Shown piece after piece: positions 25,769 through 33,384 of a stretch of 64,000 nt of DNA. How positions within the stretch are numbered: the stretch's first letter is position 1; every line of letters begins with the position of its first letter. The notes under the pieces were generated by a model. It did no database searches and was not told the DNA's origin. It was given only the letters and a program-made list of their open reading frames with translations. The stretch is from [Bacillus] enclensis (GTDB lineage Bacteria; Bacillota; Bacilli; Bacillales; Bacillaceae_B), in assembly GCF_001456935.1 (NCBI RefSeq), contig NZ_KQ758482.1:372001-436000 (forward strand). The letters are read 5' to 3'. The translations under genes were made by a program, and so were the position numbers.

Positions 25769-25943
25769 ACATTATTTTACTAAGGTGAACACGTCACTTT
25801 TAATGATACTTAATGTGTACAAAGGATCATTTGGGTGTGTTCACTTTTCAGGCTGAATTTTAAATGAACAAAAAAAAGACCAAAATAATCTGGCCCTATC
25901 AATACTAGCAAATTCCTATTAAGTTTTGTCATCGTACTACTCA

Positions 25944-26007
25944 GATTATCGGGGTCTGTCCCCCGGCACACTAAAGGGTTACCGAAGTGGGGGTCAGACC
26001 CCGAAAT
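25944..26007. repeat. Family B intergenic repeat, copy 2
   Basis: 63 of 64 bases equal copy 1. It can fold through GGGGTCTGTCCCC and GGGGTCAGACCCC arms. Lies 175 bases past the esterase stop and just before the unknown small gene (minus strand). Confidence 0.8.
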
Positions 26008-26030
26008 CCTAAAAACCCTCTCACATCACT

Positions 26031-26330
26031 TCAAACAAATGAATGTCTACCAGCCCCAAACCAACTCCCCCCAGTAACCCTCTCCCTCCTCAAAAGCCCT
26101 TCCGTTTCCATCCACGTCAACCCATCCATCATCACCGCAAACCCCTCTTTATGTAACAAGAACATCCCCCGCTCACAGCAAGCCCGCCAAATCTCACCAT
26201 AACTCAAGAACCCCAGCCCATCCTCCCTCACATCCGCTGCCCCCATCAAGTCGATCAACAACCGATACATCTTCCTGCCTTCTTCTAAAAAAGAATCCCC
26301 GGACTCAACCGCAGCCTTCGTCATAAACAT
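26031..26330 (-). CDS. Small protein of unknown function downstream of the DnaB-like gene
   Basis: 99 residues, not recognised. It starts MFMTKAAVESGDSFLEEGRK and has two adjacent cysteines in RACCERGMF. No membrane span is apparent. ATG 26330 is about 9 bases after AAGGGG; GTG 26339 is another option. It lies 118 bases downstream of the DnaB-like gene on the same strand, and its high C content on the plus strand matches the replication genes, so it may belong to the same unit. Confidence 0.45.
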   Translation of the reverse strand: MFMTKAAVESGDSFLEEGRKMYRLLIDLMGAADVREDGLGFLSYGEIWRACCERGMFLLHKEGFAVMMDGLTWMETEGLLRRERVTGGSWFGAGRHSFV

Positions 26331-26448
26331 CCCCGTCACTCCCCTTCTTTTTTATAAAAATAAACCACTCCAACCGGGTCAGGGTTCCTGTCCCTGCGAC
26401 CCGCCCCCGACCCAAACTGGGACAATGAACCTGTCCCCTCGTACCGCT

Positions 26449-27774
26449 TCACTTCCCATTCCCACTAAACCGCCCGCACTCCTTCTTAAACCTCAGCTTC
26501 ACCGTCCCCACCGGTCCGTTCCGGTTCTTCGCCACCTTCACTTCCACAACATCCCCCACTTCAGATGCACTGTTGTAATATTCATCCCGATATAAAAACA
26601 ACACAATATCCGCATCCTGCTCGATATTCCCGGAGTCCCGAAGATCCGACAGCCTCGGTCTCTTGTCATCCCTGGATTCTACGCCCCGCGACAGCTGGGA
26701 CAGCAGGATGATCGGGATCCCGAATTCCTTCGCCATGCTCTTCAGCTGCTTTGTGATATGCCCGATCATCAAATCATGCCGGTCAAACCGCTCCTTCACG
26801 TTAATCAGCTGCAAGTAATCGATCACCACCAAAAACGGTTGAGTTGGATACTCCCGCTTAAGATTCAAGATCCGCTGCCTGATTTCCATCAGCGTGATCA
26901 ATCCGTTATCCGCAAGCTGCAGGTTCGCTTTGTAGACCGAGTTCAACGCTTCCTGCATCCGGGGCATTTCTTCTTTCGATAAGTATTTATACGGGTTATG
27001 CCATTTCATCATATTGATATCGGACAGATTCGAGAGCAGCCGCTGCATGATTTGCTTCGAGCTCATCTCGAGGGAAAAGACGAGCGGCACCCCCTCTTCC
27101 TTCGTGCTCTCCCATGCGAGCTGGATCGCGAGCGCCGTCTTCCCCATCGACGGACGTGCCGCGAGGATGATGAGTTCGCCTTCCTTCCAGCCCCCCGTCA
27201 GCCCGTTCAACGCAGGGAACCCGGTGTTCACCCCCGGCATCCCCCTCCGCTCCTCATAAAGAGATTCATAGAGTTCCATAAGGATACTCTCTTTCGTCTC
27301 CTCGTCATGACTCTGTTCGTTATGCATCTCGATGAGCACCTTGTACAGATCCTGTGCAGATTCCGGGGTGTAATCATTCAAAAAATGGCTGGCCGAATTC
27401 CGGATCACACTCAGGTCATAGTATTTCATCACGATCTTCTCGTAATAGCCGAGATTCCCAACCGACGGACAATGAGCCGAGAGCTCCAGAAGATAGGTGA
27501 CACCCCCTGCATTCTCGGTTTGATCCTGCAGCTCTTCCACAAGCGTCACCGGGTTGATCTCGACATTCTTCTTCTGCAGATCCTTCATCGCCCCGAACAC
27601 GATCCGGTTCCTCGACTGGGTGAAGTGCTTCGTCTCGAGGCTGACCTGGTGGATCCTGCCCTCTTCCAGCAGCACAGCCCCGAGGATCATACTCTCTGCT
27701 TCATGCAGCAGCCGTAAGACCGCTTCATCGCTCCCAAGGTTTCTTCGGTCCGCTCCCTCGCTCAATGTGTTCAA
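26449..27774 (-). CDS. DnaB-like replicative DNA helicase
   Basis: 441 residues. An N-terminal DnaB domain starts at AESMILGAVLLEEG. The RecA-like C-terminal domain has Walker A ARPSMGKT (206-213), FSLEMSSKQI, VIDYLQLI (Walker B) and LSQLSRGVESRDDKRPRLSDLRDSG. It should unwind DNA at a fork as a hexamer. It lies in a cassette with an initiator and a loader/inhibitor, as in phages and plasmids, so it is probably not the housekeeping helicase. The likely start is TTG 27774, 10 bases from AAGGAGGG; it overlaps the previous gene by 50 bases. Confidence 0.82.
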   Translation of the reverse strand: MNTLSEGADRRNLGSDEAVLRLLHEAESMILGAVLLEEGRIHQVSLETKHFTQSRNRIVFGAMKDLQKKNVEINPVTLVEELQDQTENAGGVTYLLELSAHCPSVGNLGYYEKIVMKYYDLSVIRNSASHFLNDYTPESAQDLYKVLIEMHNEQSHDEETKESILMELYESLYEERRGMPGVNTGFPALNGLTGGWKEGELIILAARPSMGKTALAIQLAWESTKEEGVPLVFSLEMSSKQIMQRLLSNLSDINMMKWHNPYKYLSKEEMPRMQEALNSVYKANLQLADNGLITLMEIRQRILNLKREYPTQPFLVVIDYLQLINVKERFDRHDLMIGHITKQLKSMAKEFGIPIILLSQLSRGVESRDDKRPRLSDLRDSGNIEQDADIVLFLYRDEYYNSASEVGDVVEVKVAKNRNGPVGTVKLRFKKECGRFSGNGK

Positions 27775-28033
27775 GCCGATCCACTCCCTCCTTCTCCCAT
27801 TCCCCAAGCATGTCAAGCACCGTCGTTTCCGTCTCGGGACTCACATAAAGCTGAGAGACACCCGGGATATATTTGTGCTGTCTGATATGGTCGTCCAGCC
27901 GTCTTTTCACCTCTCTAAAACTACACTCCCTCAGCAGTCCGAACCATAGATTCATCGTTGTTTCCGGAAGCTTCTTTGCCGGATACGCCAGATGCAGCAG
28001 ATTCATAAGCTCCCTGAACTCATTCTTCGTCAT
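27725..28033 (-). CDS. G39P-like replicative helicase loader/inhibitor
   Basis: 102 residues. The layout MTKNEFRELMNLLHLAYPAK, then LWFGLLRECSFREVKRRLDDHI and YIPGVSQLY matches the helicase inhibitor/loader family typified by phage SPP1 G39P. Such proteins bind the replicative helicase and pass it to the initiator at the origin. It overlaps the initiator gene by 14 bases and the helicase gene by 50 bases, giving tight translational coupling. Confidence 0.7.
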   Translation of the reverse strand: MTKNEFRELMNLLHLAYPAKKLPETTMNLWFGLLRECSFREVKRRLDDHIRQHKYIPGVSQLYVSPETETTVLDMLGEWEKEGVDRLEHIERGSGPKKPWER

Positions 28034-28874
28034 AATCGTTCAAGCTCTCTTCCAGCCGGTCAAGCATCGCATCCAGCTCGGCCATCCTCTTTTCCGGCGA
28101 CTCCCGTCTCTCCAAGGCTTTCAGCAAATACTTCGGACTGTGAATCGTGGCGTTCGGCTCATACACCTTGATTTTCTCGAACTGCTCATCCATGAACGCC
28201 TTCAGCTCGTCCACCGACATCTCATGCAGGCTGATCTTCTCAAGCGCCATCTGATCGACCGGTGATAGCGAAAAGCTTCCGCCCCTCCTCACCAGGAAGT
28301 GCTCCGTGATGAGCGCCAATCTATCTGCCATAGTATTCGTTAGGGTGGTGAGTGTTTTTTTCTTTTCGTTCTCTACGTTCTTTACATTCTTATTTCTGTT
28401 ACCGTTGCTGTCCCAATTGTCCTTCTTTGCTGATTCACATCGCGAGGGCAAAATGATGCCGGCATCCCCTTCGTGCCGGTTTGTATCGGTCATATCCTCT
28501 TCATTCAATGTAATATCCACAGTCTGCGGATCCCTTACAGGGTCCCTTGCCTCCCTCACCGTAAACAGATACCCGCTCCTGAACTTCTCTGCAGTAAACA
28601 GTCCTTCCTTCTCAAGCCGCTTGATCGACCGCTGAACCTTTGACGAACTAAACCTCTCCTTCTTCTTCCCGTTATAAAACACAAGCTTGTCCCGAAGCTC
28701 CCCGATCGACTGCACATACTGCCCCTTCTTCAATACCCGGTCACCCACCACGACACCATCCTTCACCACCGCATGATTCAAAATCCACAAATAAATGCGC
28801 ACATCCTCCGGGTGACAGAACACCCTGGACTCCAAAATACTTCTCTCAAACTTCGTCCACCCAATCAATGCCAT
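28020..28874 (-). CDS. Phage/plasmid-type replication initiator (winged helix, DnaD-like)
   Basis: 284 residues. The first ~110 residues form a winged-helix domain with GWTKFERSILES, KKGQYVQSIGELRDKL and KVQRSIKRLEKEGLF, as in phage replication initiators and conserved replication proteins. A polar, Asn/Lys-rich linker (about 120-180) follows, then a helical C-terminal region that resembles DnaD-type domains only weakly. AAGGAG precedes the ATG. First gene of the initiator-loader-helicase cassette. No origin-like iteron array was visible within or beside it. Confidence 0.7.
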   Translation of the reverse strand: MALIGWTKFERSILESRVFCHPEDVRIYLWILNHAVVKDGVVVGDRVLKKGQYVQSIGELRDKLVFYNGKKKERFSSSKVQRSIKRLEKEGLFTAEKFRSGYLFTVREARDPVRDPQTVDITLNEEDMTDTNRHEGDAGIILPSRCESAKKDNWDSNGNRNKNVKNVENEKKKTLTTLTNTMADRLALITEHFLVRRGGSFSLSPVDQMALEKISLHEMSVDELKAFMDEQFEKIKVYEPNATIHSPKYLLKALERRESPEKRMAELDAMLDRLEESLNDYDEE

Positions 28875-29058
28875 TCCAAATCACTCCTTTTTCTTATTCA
28901 CCTCCTATATATTGATTTAGTTGTGAAAAGGACACCTTTGATTGAAAAAAATTTATATTTCTTTCCCAAATGATTTAATTCGAGATCAATTGTTGTTACC
29001 TGGCTGCATTACATTGAACAAAATGGCCTTCTGCAAAGCCACCCTGAACCCACAGCAA

Positions 29059-29097
29059 AAAGAGCAATCCCGGCACCCTTTGCCAAGATTGCTCTTT
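29059..29097. terminator. Terminator-like hairpin
   Basis: 11-bp stem AAAGAGCAATC / GATTGCTCTTT with an inner GGCA/TGCC pairing. No intact gene ends here, so it probably marks a lost gene. Confidence 0.55.
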
Positions 29098-29385
29098 ATC
29101 ATTTAAGGATCTATATTCATCAGGAATCCTCCCTTTGAAGTAAATCACTTGTTCGTTTATGATCATTCCTTCACGGAGATCGCAATGGGAAGCACGAGGA
29201 TGGTTCTTATGCTTCCTGTCCCATATACGGTTAAGGCGTTACTTCTTATTGAAAAAATCTTCTATTCGCTAATCAGGCTGACTCAATACCTTTTAAGCAC
29301 TACTTGGTCTAAACTTCTGACAGGCAGACAGATACTAGACTAGCGAAAAAAATTTATTTTGTGTGTGCGATTTACTTCATGCAAA

Positions 29386-29420
29386 AGGAAGCAAGAGTAC
29401 CGTCCCCGTGCTTCAGAAAG
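29386..29420. repeat. Family A arm remnant, copy 10
   Basis: GGAAGCAAGAGTACCGTCCCC, one arm only, upstream of the three-gene operon. Confidence 0.4.
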
Positions 29421-29512
29421 AAACTCGTAATTCTTCTATTTTTTCATAGCCCTGATTTAAGTAATTTGGTAAAATTGATGAAAATGTTATTATTTACCGG
29501 GGGAAATATTTT

Positions 29513-30739
29513 ATGGATATACAGCGTTTTACAGCATACTACAATAAAAAAATGAAAAATAATTTAACAAAAACTAAGAGGTTACAAGAAATCAGTGATT
29601 TTTTTCAAGCAAATTCTGGAGCAAAAGTTTCATTTACTAACGAAAAAGAGTGCTATTTATACATAGTAGATTACATTAATTCTCGAGAAGATGAAGCTGA
29701 GGACATACTTGATAAATTGTATTTTAAAATGGAATATTCATTTTCTACACAAAATCCAAATTATGTTTTTGATTTTAAAAACACAACACAAGATAGTGTT
29801 GTATTTTTTACTAACTTTAAAAAGCTTTTCAAAAAGAATAAAATGAAAAAGAGCAAGGTGAGATTTGGAGAATTTGAATTTACCTTGTTAAATGAAATCA
29901 AGTTAGACAGCCAACAAAATATAGTTGTATGTGACCTGGAGTATAGAGAATACACTGAAAATCCCATATCAGGGAAAGAGCATTTAAAAAATCATGGTCC
30001 CATTACTGTAATATTTGATTTAAGGAACAATAAATTCATTTCTTCTAAATCGGCGAACTATAAAAGTCATAATAAACTTGTAAGTTATTTCAAATCGATG
30101 GGCTATAATATACAACCAATTTATATCTTAAAAAGGGTCCAAACATTAAAGAAACAGAATACAACTGAATTCTCAGCTACAACGCTGTTAATTATTAATT
30201 TGCTTTATGAAACAATACCTGTTTTAGGTTACAATATAAATTTAGAATCAATTAGCTTTACTAATTTAGATTCACAAAATATTCAGGGTGTGAAATTAAA
30301 AGGCACAGATTTGCTTAAAGCACCTGAGGTACTACAAAGAATACATTCAAGCGATGAAGTACACACAGTAAGGTTATTCTTAGAATTCACCGACAAAAAA
30401 CAAAATGGAATTGAAGAATACTTTAGTACAACTTTCACAATCGATTTAAAGAATAAGCTTGCATTTATCTTTAGTGAAGAAGACATTAGCGAGTATAGGA
30501 GAAGAGAAATATGTATAAATCTCCAAAGTAGCCTCATGCACTTGATTTATGCTGAAGATACTATCTCTAAAGGTGAAAATATTATTCATAAAGAACTTCC
30601 TAAACCTAAATCATTAAACCAAACTGTAAATGAAATTCAAAAATCTGTACTTAAAAAAGTAAATGACGAAAAAGATAGAATTGAGATAAAAAAATATTTC
30701 ATCGAAACGTTCCCGGTGATATTTTCCATCGATTCATAA
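29513..30739 (+). CDS. Unknown protein, gene 1 of an AT-rich three-gene operon
   Basis: 408 residues, unrecognised. It is soluble, Lys- and Asn-rich, with alternating beta-like stretches (VRFGEFEFTLLNEI, ITVIFDLRNNKFI) and helical ends; no nuclease, ATPase or transferase motif is visible. Two similar beta segments (around 150-185 and 295-330, each with a ...FDLRNNKF / TIDLKNKLAF pattern) hint at an internal duplication. GGGGGAAA precedes the ATG. The next gene begins 12 bases after its stop. The low GC and position at the edge of restriction genes suggest a horizontally acquired defence-like unit. Confidence 0.6.
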   Translation: MDIQRFTAYYNKKMKNNLTKTKRLQEISDFFQANSGAKVSFTNEKECYLYIVDYINSREDEAEDILDKLYFKMEYSFSTQNPNYVFDFKNTTQDSVVFFTNFKKLFKKNKMKKSKVRFGEFEFTLLNEIKLDSQQNIVVCDLEYREYTENPISGKEHLKNHGPITVIFDLRNNKFISSKSANYKSHNKLVSYFKSMGYNIQPIYILKRVQTLKKQNTTEFSATTLLIINLLYETIPVLGYNINLESISFTNLDSQNIQGVKLKGTDLLKAPEVLQRIHSSDEVHTVRLFLEFTDKKQNGIEEYFSTTFTIDLKNKLAFIFSEEDISEYRRREICINLQSSLMHLIYAEDTISKGENIIHKELPKPKSLNQTVNEIQKSVLKKVNDEKDRIEIKKYFIETFPVIFSIDS

Positions 30740-30751
30740 AGGAGGTTGGTT

Positions 30752-31297
30752 ATGTTTTTTTCTAACAGTTTCATTATTGTGGAAATTAAAAATTTTAACG
30801 CTGAAAAACATTTAAAAGACCACTCTTTTTTTGAAGACAATGGAAATAAGAATTTTTCTCGAAAGTTTTTTTCCATCAATTTCTATAATAATAGTTGTAT
30901 GGGGGAGGTTCATTATACCAATTCATTTGAATATGGAAAGATGAATGTAATAAATTTCATTAGAAAGTTTAATTATTTTTTTCTTTTTACATCTAGTGTT
31001 CAACATATTAAATATTTCAAACGGATTATGAACCATTTGAGCAAAGGCGAATTGAAATATCATATACCTAAAATCCCCTTGAAAAATAATAATGAAGATT
31101 TCACAAATATCGAAAACTTCAATATATCCCAATTTGATAACGTTTATGGAATAGTTGGAACACTTAATACGAATGAACATGCATATTTAATAAAAATTTA
31201 CAGTAATGGCCTTGTTACATTTCCTTTGACGAATAATTTTGAAATTATTGAGGATGTAATAAAATTATCAATACAAATTGTGACGCGTTATGAATAA
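30752..31297 (+). CDS. Unknown protein, gene 2 of the three-gene operon
   Basis: 181 residues, unrecognised, with no membrane span or catalytic motif. It is rich in Asn, Phe and Lys and resembles gene 1 in composition. ATG 30752 follows GGAGG by 6 bases; TTG 30746 in the same frame is less likely. Its last codons overlap the start of gene 3 (8 shared bases), so their translation is coupled and the two products are probably made in equal amounts. Confidence 0.6.
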   Translation: MFFSNSFIIVEIKNFNAEKHLKDHSFFEDNGNKNFSRKFFSINFYNNSCMGEVHYTNSFEYGKMNVINFIRKFNYFFLFTSSVQHIKYFKRIMNHLSKGELKYHIPKIPLKNNNEDFTNIENFNISQFDNVYGIVGTLNTNEHAYLIKIYSNGLVTFPLTNNFEIIEDVIKLSIQIVTRYE

Positions 31298-32348
31298 AGA
31301 AAGTTACCTTGACATAGCCTCAGATTTTCATTTATTTATTGAGGGAATTACAACATCCTCAATTACATATCTTGCTTGGACTTCAGCGGTTGTAGCTGCC
31401 TTATTAGCTTTAACAACAATAATTTTTAGCCAATTTAATGAAAGACTAATATACCATTCTAATGAAATTCTGGGCGAAATAAAGAAATTAATTAAAATAA
31501 AGGAAATTACTCCTAATGAATTTAACTCCAAACTAAGTGAAATTATTAATATTCTCTCTAACCAGATTGTATATAAATTCACTTACATATTCTTTTCTAT
31601 TATTTCATATTCTTCTTTGATAATTTGGTTATTTTCAGGCATGGGGTATAAAATTAATCAACCCCAAGAAGATCAAACATTGGGTAACTCTTTTGTTATT
31701 ACACTTTCAACAACAATTATTTCTGCTACATTTTTCTTTCTGCCTATAATATTAAAACAATTCAACAAGAACCCACCGTTAAAAATAGATAATAAGAATA
31801 GAATAAAATATAAAAATGTGTCTAATTTCTTTGAATCTAACTTTAACATTTCAGATAATGAACTAATAGTTGATTATTTGAGTCCATCAATAAAAATAAA
31901 TTTGGATTATAATGAAAACGTAATATTAAAATTTCATCATGAATTACCTATAAAAGATTTATATTATATTTTTGAATTCATAGATGAAAGTAATAATAAA
32001 CAGTTATTGAAAATTAATAATGATTCATCTAATTTATATATGGAATATTTGATTCATTCATCTTTAAAAGGAGAGAATAACTTTAGGGGATTATTTGAAT
32101 TAATTAAAAATTCTACTCAACTGAGACTGTATGTGGTTACTGGAAATAGGAAGGATAGTTTTGTTACAATTATAAACTTGGCACTTGAAAATTCAGGTCT
32201 TGACGAAATCAGGTTGTTTTGCGAGGAATCGATTAGAATTTCCCCTCCTCACTGGGTAACATCTTTTTTAAAAAGTAGAGATAAATTTAAATGTTATATT
32301 GATATTGACCAAGTAAAAAAATACAAACTAAAACATAAAAATAAATGA
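31290..32348 (+). CDS. Membrane protein of unknown function, gene 3 of the three-gene operon
   Basis: 352 residues. Three hydrophobic segments are visible at about 25-48, 96-117 and 134-155, separated by a charged ~45-residue loop. A soluble C-terminal part of ~190 residues follows, with ISPPHWVTSFLKSRDKFKCY near its end. The SPPHW segment and the RLYVVTGNRKDSF block look like features of a folded domain but I cannot name a family. A membrane-anchored effector or sensor would fit a defence operon; this is inference. The operon ends with a strong terminator that overlaps the stop codon. Confidence 0.6.
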   Translation: MNKESYLDIASDFHLFIEGITTSSITYLAWTSAVVAALLALTTIIFSQFNERLIYHSNEILGEIKKLIKIKEITPNEFNSKLSEIINILSNQIVYKFTYIFFSIISYSSLIIWLFSGMGYKINQPQEDQTLGNSFVITLSTTIISATFFFLPIILKQFNKNPPLKIDNKNRIKYKNVSNFFESNFNISDNELIVDYLSPSIKINLDYNENVILKFHHELPIKDLYYIFEFIDESNNKQLLKINNDSSNLYMEYLIHSSLKGENNFRGLFELIKNSTQLRLYVVTGNRKDSFVTIINLALENSGLDEIRLFCEESIRISPPHWVTSFLKSRDKFKCYIDIDQVKKYKLKHKNK

Positions 32349-32380
32349 GGAAGTTTAAAATAAACTTCCTCATTTATTTT
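32338..32380 (+). terminator. Strong terminator of the three-gene operon
   Basis: 20-bp perfect stem (32338-32357 with 32361-32380) and AAA loop, followed by TATTTT. The stop codon of gene 3 lies within the stem. It could also serve minus-strand transcripts. Confidence 0.9.
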
Positions 32381-32472
32381 TATTTTAGCATTCACAATCA
32401 CTACGTATGGCATTGCCGAGATAATTCGTTTTAAGTGCATTATTCGTGTGCGTGACCTGCTGTCCACCTATG

Positions 32473-32685
32473 TCATGATTCTTTCATGTTGTGTGGCTCT
32501 TCTTTTAAGCCCCCCTGATATCGTCCCTTCATGAACAACCAAGATGCGGTCAATGCAATCCGCTTGTCCAGCATATCAATCAACTTCACAATCGGGTACG
32601 GATTTTCACAATAATGACCTACGCTACTTATAATTTCATTTAGACGATCGAAGTAATCTCCCTCTCTCATCAAAATTACTCTCAT
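32473..32685 (-). pseudogene. Possible gene fragment
   Basis: A 70-codon frame reading YFDRLNEIISSVGHYCENPY and PIVKLIDMLDKRI, then a stretch that reads differently (ALTASWLFMKGRYQGG). It overlaps the 3' end of the frameshifted gene upstream, lacks a clear ribosome binding site and looks like a spliced scrap of another gene. Confidence 0.35.
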
Positions 32686-33380
32686 ATAAAAATTCCATTT
32701 GCTCTTCTTTGCTTCTCATTGATATACTTACATGATTCTTAAAGTCACCAGCTAACCTGTCTAACAAGACATTATATTGATTCTTTATTTCCTCATTAAC
32801 TTCAATTATATTAACAACATCTCTATCAACCATACTTACATTAGTTCTCCTACTTTGTATAGAAATTAAATCATCTTTTCCTATTCTAAATTCTTCAAAT
32901 GCATTTATTATATCTAATAAGCTCTGTAATGATCTTCTCTAATTAACAGTATATTTTGTCCTACTTTCTTTTTGGTTTCAAATAATTGTTTAGCAAATGA
33001 CTTCATATTTATTACACTGGCACGCTTCCATATTTATCTGCCTCATACTTAAATCATATAAACTTGCCCATAATTCATTATAAAGTTTAAATTGATATTC
33101 AGAGTATCTTGCAACGTCTTGCAAATGATTTTTATGATCCTCGACCATTTTTTGTGAATTTAACCGGACATCTTCTAACTTAACATTAAAGTCGTTCCTT
33201 AAAAATTCAAGCTGAATTTGATGTACATTTTTTGATATCTTCTAATAATACTCTATTTTTTTGTTGGTGCACCTCAGATAAAAGGTTTGTTAGTAAAGTA
33301 GGAAAGAACTTTAATATACCAAAGGTACCTAATGCTCCTCCAAAAAAAGAAGTAATTAGTATTAACATGTCCCAAAACAT
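32636..33380 (-). pseudogene. Frameshifted membrane-anchored gene beside the GmrSD-like gene
   Basis: Reading minus from ATG 33380 (AAGGGAG site) gives an N-terminal membrane segment MFWDMLILITSFFGGALGTF and 56 codons before a stop. The frame then shifts near 33230 to RNDFNVKLEDVRLNSQKMV, with EDHKNHLQDVARYSEYQFKL following. It shifts again near 33010 to FAKQLFETKKKVGQNILLI, and again near 32930 to SLLDIINAFEEFRIGKDDLI, ending with KEEQMEFLYES. The pieces form one ~250-residue protein with a membrane anchor and coiled-coil body. Three shifts argue for decay. It starts right after the GmrSD-like gene. Confidence 0.65.
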
Positions 33381-33384
33381 CTAC

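Larger units (their letters stand above)
28875..29512. other. Intergenic region with terminator and repeat remnant
   Basis: 638 bases between divergent units. It holds a second AGGAGGTGA-like site with no usable frame before the initiator gene, a terminator at 29059-29097 and a family A remnant at 29386-29420. No complete gene is evident. A gene fragment near 29140-29340 cannot be excluded. Confidence 0.5.

Noticed and set aside
26998-27717. 239-codon plus-strand frame opposite the DnaB-like helicase gene
   Set aside because: Long only because the helicase gene is C-rich on this strand; translation is rich in His, Arg and Pro, with no motif or start site.
29140-29340. Plus-strand 64-codon frame before the three-gene operon as a fourth gene
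   Set aside because: No ribosome binding site and irregular sequence; possibly a remnant, but not enough to annotate.
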